From contig JAFWNF010000003.1 of the NCBI GenBank assembly GCA_017510445.1, positions 169,164 to 233,163 on the forward strand: a DNA stretch of 64,000 nucleotides, read 5' to 3'. Each line of letters opens with the position of its first letter. The stretch's first letter is position 1. A program made the translations under genes and the position numbers. Origin of the DNA: Candidatus Saccharimonadota bacterium. Its GTDB lineage: Bacteria; Patescibacteriota; Saccharimonadia; Saccharimonadales; Saccharimonadaceae. The notes beneath the pieces were generated by a model. The model was given only the letters and a program-made list of their open reading frames with translations, was not told the origin of the DNA and did not search any database. This document shows positions 35,459-44,488 of the stretch, piece after piece.

Positions 35459-35785
35459 TTATACTTCCCCTTTTAGATAGCTGTCACGAAATTCTTCCAT
35501 CGTCTTTTTCACCACTTCATTAATATCGAGTTGTGAACTATAAACTAAAGCCGTTATCTCCTCCTCAGTTGCATCCTCGCCTCTCTCTTCAACGAGTTTG
35601 TCCAGAGCTTCAACTTTATCATCCGGCAAACACTCCGCAATTGCATCTTCGACTTTGTTTCCTAACAAAGAAACGAGTCTGTCTTTCTCTGTTTCGCGAT
35701 CCTGTTCATCAAGATTTTCAGCTTTCTCAGCCATCAAATCCAAAACAAACTTTTCAATTTGTTCGTTATTAAAATTTCCTCCCAT
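35459..35785 (-). CDS. DUF5663-like small acidic protein
   Basis: A 108-residue helical, acidic protein and the first gene of the surface operon. The arrangement L.....V.DAIAECL.D.K.E.LD.L and a C-terminal INEVVKKTMEEFRDSYL segment resembles the CPR-typical DUF5663 family and also the protein at 49925 (IGERL, FSEVVDQTINELK). Function unknown; members often occur near envelope genes. The start follows GGAATCCTGC-type purine-rich sequence (AAAGGAATC). Confidence in the family is moderate. Confidence 0.6.
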   Translation of the reverse strand: MGGNFNNEQIEKFVLDLMAEKAENLDEQDRETEKDRLVSLLGNKVEDAIAECLPDDKVEALDKLVEERGEDATEEEITALVYSSQLDINEVVKKTMEEFRDSYLKGEV

Positions 35786-35873
35786 AGCAGGATTCCTTTC
35801 TTTTTATTTTTTAATATGACCTTTTCTATCCCGAGATTACCACAAGAATTTTAGGTTGTCAATACTTTATAAC

Positions 35874-35905
35874 AAAAAACTGACCCCTAAGGGCCAGTTT
35901 TTTAG
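35874..35905. terminator. Bidirectional terminator
   Basis: AAAACTGACCC/GGGCCAGTTTT hairpin with A- and T-runs on both flanks, after the 94-residue gene. Confidence 0.8.
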
Positions 35906-35916
35906 TCTATCTTATA

Positions 35917-36201
35917 CTACGCCGCCTTTCTCATAGACTCGCCATATCGCTTTGTACTGTCTTTCAAAGAACCAACCATTTTAAGTTCACTAGCAAAACG
36001 ATTATTCTTCTCGCCAAAAGCTTTCTTATGTTCTTCTTCAAAACTAAGGACTCTATTCGCAGCTTCTCCGGACATACTGTATGGAGAAACATAATCTCCC
36101 TCATTTAAAAATTCGAACTTAAGATCCGAGACGCTTCCGTTATTAGGGACTTTATACTCCCCTATTTCCTCCTTATTTATTTGTTTTATTTTTTCGCTCA
36201 T
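35917..36201 (-). CDS. Small hypothetical protein
   Basis: A 94-residue charged protein (MSEKIKQINKEEIGEYK..., ending GESMRKAA) without a recognised family, signal or membrane helix. It has its own strong promoter and terminator, and an AAAAAAGGACAAGCC ribosome site before the ATG. Its leader of about 105 bases is structured (GTTAGG/CCTAAC and GAGC/GCTC stems). It may be an abundant small protein. It is probably separate from the surface operon upstream of which it lies. Confidence 0.6.
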   Translation of the reverse strand: MSEKIKQINKEEIGEYKVPNNGSVSDLKFEFLNEGDYVSPYSMSGEAANRVLSFEEEHKKAFGEKNNRFASELKMVGSLKDSTKRYGESMRKAA

Positions 36202-36312
36202 GGCTTGTCCTTTTTTTGTTATTGTTTTTATTTTTCAATTACAATCGAGCTTTTGCTCTAGCCATTTGCGTTAGGTTTGATTTATTTTTGTTTTATTTCC
36301 TAACTCTTCTCC

Positions 36313-36341
36313 ATTGTAGCACACTTTAACAAATTTGTCAA
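36313..36341 (-). promoter_or_regulatory. Consensus sigma-70-type promoter
   Basis: TTGACA (36336-36341), a 17-base spacer and TACAAT (36313-36318) on the minus strand, driving the gene at 35917 through a leader of about 105 bases. Confidence 0.75.
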
Positions 36342-36414
36342 CACTGTTTATGCTTAATTTTCTATGTTTTGTCAAATTTGCTCTGTTAAATTTTCTTGAC
36401 TTTTTTAAAAATTA

Positions 36415-36443
36415 TCAAAAAATCCCCATTTCTGGGGATTTTT
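36415..36443 (-). terminator. ileS terminator
   Basis: AAAATCCCC/GGGGATTTT hairpin followed by a T-run on the minus strand just after the ileS stop. Confidence 0.8.
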
Positions 36444-36455
36444 CGATTATAGTTC

Positions 36456-39413
36456 TTATGCTTTTTCCAACGAAATAGTCAGATTCTCTCCATCCACTTT
36501 TACAATTTCATCATACTTAAAATTTTTGTTCACTTCCATTTCGACCGCTAGGACTTCATTCATTACTAGCTTTTTCCATTCATCCTTTAATTCTTTCGAC
36601 ACAGACAGTTTGATTCGGTCATCAACATTCAGCCCAGCTTTCTTTCTCGCCGACTGAATTACACGAATTAATTCCCTAGCAAACCCTTCTTCCTTCAACT
36701 CTTTCGTCAATTTCTTATCTAGTTTCAATTCTTTACCATTCTTAACTTTCTTTACGTTCACTTCTTCCATAATAATCTTCTCGTACTCTTCACTCAATTT
36801 TTCTCCAGGATAAGTCAACTCTGAAAGTGGCTGACGCACTTTAATTTGCTCTTCCGTCTCTGACTTTTGCATTCTTAGTGCCAAACCATCCGTAATAATC
36901 GCTCGCACTCTCCCCATCTCATCAACCACTTTTCTATTAATCTCACCAGCTTCCGGCCAATCAAGCAAATGAACAGATTTATCCCGACCTTCAAGTTGCT
37001 GATAAAGTTCTTCTGCAAGAAACGGCACAAACGGCGCAATTATTTTACTTAAATAAACTAAAACAAAGTATAGCGTATTATAGGCTTCATTTTTATCTGA
37101 ATCGTCTTCTGATTTCCAAAAACGTCTTCGGCTTCTTCTCACAAACCAGTTTGAAAGATCGTCGATAAACGGTAGTATTCCTTCTAGTGCTTTTGGCACA
37201 TTATATTCTTCCATACCATCCGTAATCTCATTTCTAAGTTGATACACTCTCGAAATAATCCACTCATCCAAACTATTCTCAAATTTCTCTGGCAATTCCG
37301 CATTATCCGAATCAAATCCATCTACTTCTGCATAAGTCGTAAAGAAATCATACACATTCCAAATCATCGAAAGCTTTCTCGCTACGTCAGACACATCCTT
37401 ATCGAGGAGTGCAAAATCCTCTCCAGACAGCACTGGAGAAGAAAGTAGCAAAAATCTCAGCGAATCTGCCGAAAACTTATCCATCAACTCATTCGGATCA
37501 GTATAATTCCCCAGTGACTTAGACATCTTTCTGCCATCATTTCCGGCTAATGTTCCAGTCGTAATCACATTCTTATAGGCATTATGGCCAAAAAGCGCCG
37601 TGTTCACAGCATGGACATAATAGAACCAAGCTCTCACCTGCCCCACATACTCTACGATAAAATCTGCTGGATAATTTCGTTCGAACTTCTCTTTGTTCTC
37701 AAATGGATAATGCATCTGCGCAAACGGCATCGAACCAGATTCAAACCAGCAGTCAAGCACCTTATCTACGCGTGTAAAATGTTCTCCATCAATATCAAAT
37801 TCAATTTCATCCACCCATGGACGGTGATAATCCTCTAGGCGTTTCCCCGAAAGTTCATAAAGCTCATCATAAGATCCCACCACTTTAACCGAGCCTTTAT
37901 CACCTTTCCATACTGGCATCGCAGTTGCCCAAAAACGATCACGACTTAAGTTCCAATCCGGTGCCTGCTCAATATTCTTCGCAAAACGACCATGTTTCAA
38001 ATGTCCTGGGAACCAGTTAATATTCTCGTTTTCTTCAAGCATCAAAGGCTTCGAACCCTCAATGTCAAAGAACCAGCTTGGGAACGCACGATACATAATA
38101 CGTTGTTTAGAACGTGGATTAAAAGGATATTCGTGTTTAATATATTCAATTTTGTAGACAATTCCTTTTTCTTCGAGAACCTTCGCAATAAACTTGTTCC
38201 CCGCCCAGATTTCTATTCCATTTTCATCCGTATCACGCACGCCAAGCTCATGAAGCGTTTTTGCTACCTCTGAAAGATAGTATCCATTCTCATCAAGCAC
38301 ATCTCGAAAAGCTATCTCGTCTTTATGTTTAAGATATAGATTATAGTCATCTTCGCCATACGCCGGTGCAATATGAACTATTCCCGTTCCTTCTTCGGCA
38401 GAAACAAAATCGGCACACCAAACTTTTGGAAAATCTTTCATATCATAAATCTGTTCACCGAATAAATCATATCCTTTGCCGGATTTATGTGCCCCAAGTG
38501 AGAATAATGGTTCATACGCCTCTCCTTCAAGATCTTTCCCTTTAAACGTTTTTATTGGCTCGGTATCTGGAAATATTTTCTTTGCCAAATCAATTGCCAG
38601 AATCAAGCGAAGATTATCTATTTTGAAAATCCCATACATTAATTTCGGACTGACCGCCAAAGCGCAGTTAGCCGGCAAAGTCCAGGGTGTCGTTGTCCAT
38701 GCAAGAAAATAAGTATTTGTATGAGCGTCGTCATTTGCCAAGTTTTTTGTAAGATCGCCATCTAAAAGATGGAATAAAACAAGTGCACTCGGATCAGTCA
38801 CCGTCTGATATGCATCATTATCCATCGTCACTTCTGCTTTAGAAACCGGAGTACAGAACTTTGTATCATACATGAGAACTTTGCGTCCTTCATAGATCTT
38901 CCCCTTTTCATACAAAGTCTTAAATGCCCACCAGACCGACTCCATAAAGTCCTTATTCATCGTGCGGTAACAATTATCAAAATCTACCCAGCGCCCTACA
39001 CGATCAATCGTACCACGCCAAGTTTCCGAATTTGCCACCATCGATTCGCGCGCCTTAATAATATAATCTTCAAGTGACCATTTAGTGCCAATCTCACGCC
39101 TATCCGTTATCCCGAGCTGTTTTTCAACAAAATTCTCTGCCGGAAGCCCATGACAATCCCATCCCCATCTACGCTCTACTCTTTTTCCACGCATTGTCCA
39201 AAAACGAGGCACCGCATCTTTTACGATTGAAGAAAGGAGCGTACCATGATGAGGGTTACCCGTGATAAATGGAGGTCCATCATAAAACACATATGAATCA
39301 TCAACAGGTCTTTGTTCTATCGATTTTTCAAAAGTTTTATTCTTCTTCCACCATTCAGAAATCGCTCGTTCATATTCTATTGCTCTTCGTCTTGTTCCTG
39401 ATTTAAATTTCAT
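36456..39413 (-). CDS. ileS: Isoleucyl-tRNA synthetase
   Basis: Charges tRNA-Ile. It has the class I HIGH-type motif in FITGNPHHGTLLS and the KMSKS motif in DGRKMSKSLGN, the CP1 editing domain (TTTPWTLPANCALAVSP, GTGIVHIAPAYGEDDY) and the C-terminal anticodon-binding region. The start at 39413 (MKFKSGTRRR) has an AAAGGAGC ribosome site; the longer frame runs back into the T-box terminator and is unlikely. About 985 residues. Expression is controlled by the T-box leader upstream. Confidence 0.97.
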   Translation of the reverse strand: MKFKSGTRRRAIEYERAISEWWKKNKTFEKSIEQRPVDDSYVFYDGPPFITGNPHHGTLLSSIVKDAVPRFWTMRGKRVERRWGWDCHGLPAENFVEKQLGITDRREIGTKWSLEDYIIKARESMVANSETWRGTIDRVGRWVDFDNCYRTMNKDFMESVWWAFKTLYEKGKIYEGRKVLMYDTKFCTPVSKAEVTMDNDAYQTVTDPSALVLFHLLDGDLTKNLANDDAHTNTYFLAWTTTPWTLPANCALAVSPKLMYGIFKIDNLRLILAIDLAKKIFPDTEPIKTFKGKDLEGEAYEPLFSLGAHKSGKGYDLFGEQIYDMKDFPKVWCADFVSAEEGTGIVHIAPAYGEDDYNLYLKHKDEIAFRDVLDENGYYLSEVAKTLHELGVRDTDENGIEIWAGNKFIAKVLEEKGIVYKIEYIKHEYPFNPRSKQRIMYRAFPSWFFDIEGSKPLMLEENENINWFPGHLKHGRFAKNIEQAPDWNLSRDRFWATAMPVWKGDKGSVKVVGSYDELYELSGKRLEDYHRPWVDEIEFDIDGEHFTRVDKVLDCWFESGSMPFAQMHYPFENKEKFERNYPADFIVEYVGQVRAWFYYVHAVNTALFGHNAYKNVITTGTLAGNDGRKMSKSLGNYTDPNELMDKFSADSLRFLLLSSPVLSGEDFALLDKDVSDVARKLSMIWNVYDFFTTYAEVDGFDSDNAELPEKFENSLDEWIISRVYQLRNEITDGMEEYNVPKALEGILPFIDDLSNWFVRRSRRRFWKSEDDSDKNEAYNTLYFVLVYLSKIIAPFVPFLAEELYQQLEGRDKSVHLLDWPEAGEINRKVVDEMGRVRAIITDGLALRMQKSETEEQIKVRQPLSELTYPGEKLSEEYEKIIMEEVNVKKVKNGKELKLDKKLTKELKEEGFARELIRVIQSARKKAGLNVDDRIKLSVSKELKDEWKKLVMNEVLAVEMEVNKNFKYDEIVKVDGENLTISLEKA

Positions 39414-39608
39414 TTTTGCTCCTTTTTTATAAATAAAAAACCAATGCTTTCGCATTGGAACTCATTCGAGCGGTACCATCCAATTTCTAGCTTAGCTAGC
39501 ACTTAATTTATCCTTCACGCAGACTCACGAGCGATTCTACTAAGTGATTAACTTTTCTTTCGCTAGCTCGCAGCCGATTACTGCTCAAGCGCCTCTATCT
39601 CTATTATA
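39414..39608 (-). promoter_or_regulatory. T-box riboswitch leader of ileS with promoter
   Basis: Minus-strand leader of about 180 bases from TATAAT (39603-39608) to ileS. It contains the T-box core TGGTACCGC (39470-39478), which pairs with the tRNA acceptor end, directly followed by a terminator hairpin CCAATGC-GAAA-GCATTGG with six T (39435-39460). Uncharged tRNA-Ile would stabilise the antiterminator and switch on ileS. The specifier codon is presumably ATC; three ATC triplets occur in the 5' half, and I could not choose among them. Confidence 0.85.
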
Positions 39609-39617
39609 TCACATTTT

Positions 39618-39890
39618 TTAGTTTTTTCGAGGATTTGCGTAATAAGCCACTTCATTCATCCTCGGAAGTGGCAAACCTCGCCAAGAATCTAACACTTTTC
39701 CAGAATCATCAAGCCCTAGAATTGTTGGGTATTCAACAATATCATAGACTTCAGAAAAATTTTGTCCTTCCATAGAATCAGGATCAACCGTCTCTATTTC
39801 CATCCCTTGTATCATCCCAAAATCTCTGATCCATTCTTCTACAGTTCGACCATAGTCAGATTCTCTTCTCCAAACAATCACCGCCCTCAT
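39618..39890 (-). CDS. Thioredoxin-fold-like protein lacking CxxC
   Basis: A 90-residue protein. The pattern VDPDSMEGQ, YDIVEYPTILGLDDSGKVLDSWRG and LPRMNEVAYY matches the second half of a thioredoxin fold (cis-proline YPT, then beta-hairpin GK.L..W.G). No cysteine is present, so it cannot be a redox enzyme. It overlaps nrdR by 4 bases and is the last gene of the ftsZ-nrdR operon, so it is probably translationally coupled to NrdR. The family call is by pattern only. Confidence 0.6.
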   Translation of the reverse strand: MRAVIVWRRESDYGRTVEEWIRDFGMIQGMEIETVDPDSMEGQNFSEVYDIVEYPTILGLDDSGKVLDSWRGLPLPRMNEVAYYANPRKN

Positions 39891-40351
39891 TTTCTCTTCG
39901 CTTTCTTTTCCTTCTGCTCTTTCAGAATCCTTTCAAAATCGTCCAAAGTTTTGAATTCCTGGAACACACTTGCATATCTAACATAAGCCACATCATTAAT
40001 CTCAGCTAAAACATCTAGAACTGCTTGTCCAATCTCTCTCGAGCTAATCTCGTCTTTCCCTTTTTCAGCGATTAAACCCATTGTCTTGTCAACCACTTCT
40101 TCAACTTCCATGTCTGAATTAAAGAATTTTCCTACACTTCTTTTCACGGAAATAAACAACTTATCTCTATCAAAATTCTTTCTATCACCGCTCTTTTTAA
40201 TTACGGTAGGCATCGGTAGTTCAATTCTTTCATAAGTTGTAAAGCGATACTTCCCATCAGAAGTTATTCGTCGTCGACGAATCATTGTTCCGTCCAAAGC
40301 CTCGCGACTTTCAAGTACTCTACTGTCGCCAATTTTATACTTTGGATTCAT
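39887..40351 (-). CDS. nrdR: NrdR-like regulator with a cysteine-less zinc-ribbon region
   Basis: A 154-residue relative of NrdR, the ATP-cone repressor of ribonucleotide reductase genes. The DSRVLESREALDG..IRRRR..(T)....YRFTTYERIE frame and the ATP-cone (VIKKSGDRKNFDRDKLFISVKRSV...YVRYASVFQEF) align end to end. All four zinc-ribbon cysteines are absent: the usual CP.C at the start is NPKYK and the later C..C is ITSDGK. The ATP-cone seems intact. Loss of zinc binding would change how it folds or binds DNA. It follows ftsZ with a GGAG ribosome site. Confidence 0.85.
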   Translation of the reverse strand: MNPKYKIGDSRVLESREALDGTMIRRRRITSDGKYRFTTYERIELPMPTVIKKSGDRKNFDRDKLFISVKRSVGKFFNSDMEVEEVVDKTMGLIAEKGKDEISSREIGQAVLDVLAEINDVAYVRYASVFQEFKTLDDFERILKEQKEKKAKRK

Positions 40352-40363
40352 CCTTTTCTCCTA

Positions 40364-41536
40364 TTATTTTTTACGAAATCTTCCTCGAAGTGAAGGCGGA
40401 ACGTCTAAATCTTCTTCTGAATCAGTTCTTATCGCGTCCCAAGGGCTTCCTGCATTTGCACTCGTAAATTCTGAGGCGCCCGAAACTGTAGCATTGTCCT
40501 CGCCAGTAGTTTCTGATTGGACATCTTCTTCTTTAATCTCTTCGCTATTTGTTTCTGTATCAAACGCCAAAGTCTCTTGACCGTTGTAGTAATCGGAATC
40601 AAATCCAGTAGCAACGACCGTGATAATAAGTTCGTCCTCAAGCTCAGGCCTAATTGAAGCGCCAAAGATAATATTTGCGTCCGGAGAAACCGCACCAGTA
40701 ATAACTTCGGCAGCAGCTTGAACCTCAGCCATCGACATATCATAACCGCCAGCTACAGAGAACAACACGCCCTTTGCGCCTTCGATCTTAACTTCAATAA
40801 GGGGAGATTCAATTGCTTGTTGGGCAGCGAGAATCGCACGATTTTCGCCTGATGCATGTCCAATGCCCATAAGCGCAGAGCCAGCATTCTTCATAATAGC
40901 TTTAACATCAGCGAAATCTAGATTAATCAGAGCGTGTTCAGTAATTAACTCCGAAATACCTTGTACGCCCTGTCGCAAAACATCGTCAGCAATCTTAAAA
41001 GTCTCAAGAAGTGGAGTTCGTGGATCAATTGTCTGAAGTAGCCTGTCATTAGGAATAGTGATTAAAGCATCAACTTCTCGAGCCAACTTTGCAATCGCCT
41101 CATCAGCATTTTCTTTTCTCTTTGCTCCTTCAAAGGTAAATGGTTTTGTTGTTACACCAACTGTCAAAATATCTCTTGCTCTTGCTTCAGCAGCAACAAT
41201 CGGGCCAGCGCCAGAACCAGTTCCACCACCAGCACCAAGCGTGATGAATACCATATCAGCTCCATCCAAAGCTTTTCCGATTACTTCACGACCTTCTTCT
41301 GCAGCGGTACGGCCCTTCTCTGGATCACCGCCAGCACCAAGCCCTTTACCGATATGTACCTTTGTATCAGCATTAGAATGATGTAATGCTTGCGCATCCG
41401 TATTAATTGCTATAAATTCCACCCCAGAAAGACCCACTTCTTTCATTCGGTTAATAGCCGACCCGCCAGCACCACCTACACCGACGACTTTAATGCTTGC
41501 TGTACTTTCCACCTCAGTTGGTTTAATTTCAGGCAT
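40364..41536 (-). CDS. ftsZ: FtsZ cell division GTPase
   Basis: Tubulin homologue that forms the Z ring. The N-terminal GVGGAGGSAINRM, the tubulin signature GAGGGTGSGAGP, NDRLLQ and the T7-loop NLDFADVKAIM are all present. A linker of acidic residues leads to the C-terminal peptide DLDVPPSLRGRFRKK, which matches the DIPAFLRR-like tail that binds FtsA. 390 residues, normal. The start has a GAGGAAA ribosome site. Gene order ftsA-ftsZ-nrdR. Confidence 0.98.
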   Translation of the reverse strand: MPEIKPTEVESTASIKVVGVGGAGGSAINRMKEVGLSGVEFIAINTDAQALHHSNADTKVHIGKGLGAGGDPEKGRTAAEEGREVIGKALDGADMVFITLGAGGGTGSGAGPIVAAEARARDILTVGVTTKPFTFEGAKRKENADEAIAKLAREVDALITIPNDRLLQTIDPRTPLLETFKIADDVLRQGVQGISELITEHALINLDFADVKAIMKNAGSALMGIGHASGENRAILAAQQAIESPLIEVKIEGAKGVLFSVAGGYDMSMAEVQAAAEVITGAVSPDANIIFGASIRPELEDELIITVVATGFDSDYYNGQETLAFDTETNSEEIKEEDVQSETTGEDNATVSGASEFTSANAGSPWDAIRTDSEEDLDVPPSLRGRFRKK

Positions 41537-41599
41537 GGTTTTTCCTCGCTTAATTCTTAAATCTAGTCTAACACACTATCAGATTTTTCTCAATATAAT

Positions 41600-42823
41600 C
41601 TAGAATTTCTTAAAAAATTTTTTTAAAAAACCTTCTTTTTTATCTTTTTTTACTTTTTTCTTCTTGTTCTTTAATGTATTCTTTGCCCCCTCACTCTCTG
41701 ATGCTATCATCATCAGCCCAATTGCCGTAGCATATTCTGGTTTTTTGATCGTGTCGGCTATTCCAGCATATTCTCCAATCTGGCCTATCTTAACTGAGGC
41801 TTCTAGTGCTTCTTTTACGAAACTTTCAATTCCTCTCAACTTCGCGCCACCACCAGTAAGCACGATTCCTTCTGGTAATCTTCTATCAAAACCAGCTTTC
41901 TTTAACTCTTTTCTAACTTTTTCAAATATTTCGTTTAATCTTGCTTCAACTGCCTCATCTACCTCTTTACGATCAAAATGCATTTCATCCCTGCCAATTT
42001 TCAAAACAATGTTTTTTGATTCACTAAACTCTGCATTCACATATCTTTTCTTTATTTCCTCAGCAATTTCCGTATTGACCTTCAAAAATATCGCCAAGTC
42101 ATTCGTAATATTGTTAGAGCCAGCTGGCACAACACCAACATATTGCAAATCTCCCTCTTCAAAAATCGCAACTGAAGTTGTTGCAGCACCAAAATCAACC
42201 ACAGCAACCCCATTTTCCATCTGTTTTTCAGACAATACCGCCTTCGCTGAAGCAACGACGCTTGGGACCATCATTTCCGTTGAGACTTTTGCCATCTCGG
42301 CAACTTTTTTCAAGTTGTTACAATTTGGGCTAAGCGCTGTAATAATGCTTGCCTTCATCTCTAATCTTGAACCAACCATCCCAACAGGATCTTTAATTCC
42401 TCCCTGCTCGTCAAGCGCATATCCTAAAGGAACAACGTCCAAAATATCCATATTTGCTGGAATTCTACCTGTAATCGCAACCTGTTTGACTCTGTCTAAA
42501 TCGTCATAAGTAATCTCATGGTCTGGCATCCCCACCGCAATCATACCCTCAACTTTCGTAGTCAAAATTTGAGCACCATTTATCGAAATTGTTGCTGAGT
42601 TTATCTCGTATCCACTCATTCTTTCGACTTCACCAAGCGCCTTGTCAATCGCTTCGGCAGGCCCTGCAAGATTTGCGACTATTCCTTTGCGCATCCCAGA
42701 ATTTTTCGTCTCGTTATAACCAACAACTGTTAGTTTTTTATCTTTATTAACCGTAGCGACAACTGCTCGCACATTTTCCGTGCCAACATCTAATCCAACT
42801 ACATATCGAGAAACTTCATCCAT
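41600..42823 (-). CDS. ftsA: FtsA cell division protein
   Basis: Actin-like ATPase that tethers FtsZ to the membrane. The N-terminal YVVGLDVGTENVRAVVA, the SHS2 (1C) domain, VVDFGAATTSVAIF and VLTGGGAKLRGIE phosphate-binding motifs are typical. The C-terminus (GFLKKFFKKF) is the amphipathic membrane-targeting helix. 407 residues. TATACT (42830-42835) lies exactly 6 bases before the ATG, so this operon start is leaderless. Confidence 0.97.
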   Translation of the reverse strand: MDEVSRYVVGLDVGTENVRAVVATVNKDKKLTVVGYNETKNSGMRKGIVANLAGPAEAIDKALGEVERMSGYEINSATISINGAQILTTKVEGMIAVGMPDHEITYDDLDRVKQVAITGRIPANMDILDVVPLGYALDEQGGIKDPVGMVGSRLEMKASIITALSPNCNNLKKVAEMAKVSTEMMVPSVVASAKAVLSEKQMENGVAVVDFGAATTSVAIFEEGDLQYVGVVPAGSNNITNDLAIFLKVNTEIAEEIKKRYVNAEFSESKNIVLKIGRDEMHFDRKEVDEAVEARLNEIFEKVRKELKKAGFDRRLPEGIVLTGGGAKLRGIESFVKEALEASVKIGQIGEYAGIADTIKKPEYATAIGLMMIASESEGAKNTLKNKKKKVKKDKKEGFLKKFFKKF

Positions 42824-42846
42824 ATCTAAAGTATATATGCTTTTAT

Positions 42847-43593
42847 TTAATTTGGCAACGTCAAAACTTCATAGCCATCTTCTAAAACCAACACTGTATG
42901 TTCACAATGGCACCCAATCGAACCATCTTTCATTTTTACCGTCCAATGGTCATCCTTGTCAATATAATTTTTAGGCTTTCCTAGGCAGCTCATCGGCTCA
43001 ATACAAATTGTATCCCCGGCTTTCAGAATGTAACCGTGGCCTTTTCTTCCATAATTCGGTACTTCAGGACTTTCGTGCATTTCTTTTCCAATCCCGTGCC
43101 CAACATAGTTCTCAATCACGCCCAAATTCCCAGCTCTCAAAACTTTTTCAACCGCGTAACCAATATCACCAATATGCACCCCCGCCTTCACCTTTTCAAT
43201 TCCTTCCCACATCGCACTTTCAGTTACGGAAATCATCTTTTTTACCGCGGGCGAGCCTTTTTCACCAACAATCATTGTAAACGCTGAATCAGTAAAATAC
43301 CCTTTATAGAAAATATCCAAGTCAAAAGAGACTTTATCGCCCTCTTCAAACGCATATTCAGTTGGCGCACCGTGCACCAACTCATCATTTACAGAAATAC
43401 AAATCGCCCCAGGAAATTCATCATCCAACATGTCATAAGCCACCTCAGCACCACGCTTAATTATCTCATTTCTTACCCAAGCATCCACCTCTAGTCCAGT
43501 CATACCAGGCTTCACATATTCCTTCAAATCCTTTAGCAGATTCCCTAAAATCTTTCCGCCCTCCCTCATTGCCGAAATCTTTTTATTCTCCAT
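42847..43593 (-). CDS. map: Methionine aminopeptidase, type I
   Basis: Removes the initiator methionine from new proteins using two metal ions. The ligands are visible in order: D in FDLDIFYKGYFTDSAFTM (two aspartates), H in YVGHGIGKEMHE, E in CIEPM and E in CEHTVLV, with the substrate histidine in ELVHGAPTE. 248 residues. It overlaps adk by 11 bases and is co-transcribed with it, the remains of the usual secY-adk-map order. Confidence 0.97.
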   Translation of the reverse strand: MENKKISAMREGGKILGNLLKDLKEYVKPGMTGLEVDAWVRNEIIKRGAEVAYDMLDDEFPGAICISVNDELVHGAPTEYAFEEGDKVSFDLDIFYKGYFTDSAFTMIVGEKGSPAVKKMISVTESAMWEGIEKVKAGVHIGDIGYAVEKVLRAGNLGVIENYVGHGIGKEMHESPEVPNYGRKGHGYILKAGDTICIEPMSCLGKPKNYIDKDDHWTVKMKDGSIGCHCEHTVLVLEDGYEVLTLPN

Positions 43594-44173
43594 AGCTTTG
43601 TTCTCCCGCTTGCGTTAAATCTTCCTCTTGCTCAACTAGTCCATTGATGCTTTCTTCCAAAGTATTTTTTAACCTTTCTGTCACTTCTTCAAAACTGCCA
43701 ACACCATCAACTTTCACTATTTTCACATTTCCCTCCTCCAAAAAAGGAAGGATTGAATAAATATTTTGTTCAAAAATTGCAAACCTTTTTTCTACAGCTT
43801 CTTTTGTATCGTCCGCCCTTCCTCTCTCTTCAATTCTCCTCCAAAGCTCTTCTTTTGGCACATCAAGGATTATGGCAAGCTCAACGTCTTTAAAAAAATT
43901 GTTCTCCTTCATCCATTCTGCTTGTTCAATATCGCGCGGGTACCCATCCAAAATAACGTCCATTCCTTCCAAATCCGCCTTTTCAATTTCGTGATTCATT
44001 AGCCGAATTACTTCACTATCTTCAACTAATTCCCCCGTCTTTAAAACGTCGCCAAACTTCCCAGTATCTCTAAGCACCTGACCAACAGATAGCCATTTCC
44101 AACCATATTTATCCGCCAGAAGCCTACCTTGAGTCGTTTTCCCTGACCCCGCTGGCCCAAATAATATAATCAT
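43583..44173 (-). CDS. adk: Adenylate kinase
   Basis: Interconverts ATP, AMP and ADP. P-loop GPAGSGKTTQGR, AMP-binding region with LDGYPRDIEQAEWM (the arginine is present) and a short lid ERGRADDTKEAVEKR. 196 residues, a lidless short form. It starts from an SD-like GAGGG and is followed by map with an 11-base overlap. This is the canonical enzyme; the related gene at 13232 is divergent. Confidence 0.93.
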   Translation of the reverse strand: MIILFGPAGSGKTTQGRLLADKYGWKWLSVGQVLRDTGKFGDVLKTGELVEDSEVIRLMNHEIEKADLEGMDVILDGYPRDIEQAEWMKENNFFKDVELAIILDVPKEELWRRIEERGRADDTKEAVEKRFAIFEQNIYSILPFLEEGNVKIVKVDGVGSFEEVTERLKNTLEESINGLVEQEEDLTQAGEQSYGE

Positions 44174-44225
44174 TCCCTCTTGTCCTTTCTATTTATTCTT
44201 ATAATAATATATCACATTTCTTCCA

Positions 44226-44252
44226 TCAAAAAATCCCCCGAAGGGGATTTTT
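44226..44252 (-). terminator. rpsU terminator
   Basis: AAATCCCC-ttcg-GGGGGATTTTTT hairpin and T-run on the minus strand following the S21 stop. Confidence 0.8.
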
Positions 44253-44253
44253 A

Positions 44254-44472
44254 TTAACGAAGTCCGAGTTTAATTCGTTCAGTTTTTTCAGCTTTACGAG
44301 CCTCACGAATAATTGCTTTGTTACGACGTTCACGCTTCGAAATTGGTTTCGAAAAACGGAGCTGAGACTTCTTAAGTGGCATTACTCCACTCTGTAAAAC
44401 CTTTCGGTTGAAACGACGAATAATATTTTCGTTCGCTTCGTTCTGATCTTTTCTAGTAACTTTTATTGCCAT
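44254..44472 (-). CDS. rpsU: 30S ribosomal protein S21 (bS21)
   Basis: Small basic protein of the 30S platform near the anti-Shine-Dalgarno. The start at 44472 (MAIKVTRKDQNEANENII) and the core RRFNRKVLQSGVMPLKKSQLRFSKP followed by a long basic tail match bS21, giving 72 residues. The longer in-frame start lies in the upstream promoter: TATAAT at 44483-44488 is 10 bases before this ATG, so the leader is very short. Notable in a lineage where leaderless mRNAs may be common. Confidence 0.9.
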   Translation of the reverse strand: MAIKVTRKDQNEANENIIRRFNRKVLQSGVMPLKKSQLRFSKPISKRERRNKAIIREARKAEKTERIKLGLR

Positions 44473-44488
44473 ATTGCTACATATTATA

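Noticed and set aside
41664..42509. 281-codon plus-strand frame opposite ftsA
   Set aside because: It is antisense to a confidently identified gene, has no ribosome site and shows serine/isoleucine-rich shadow composition.
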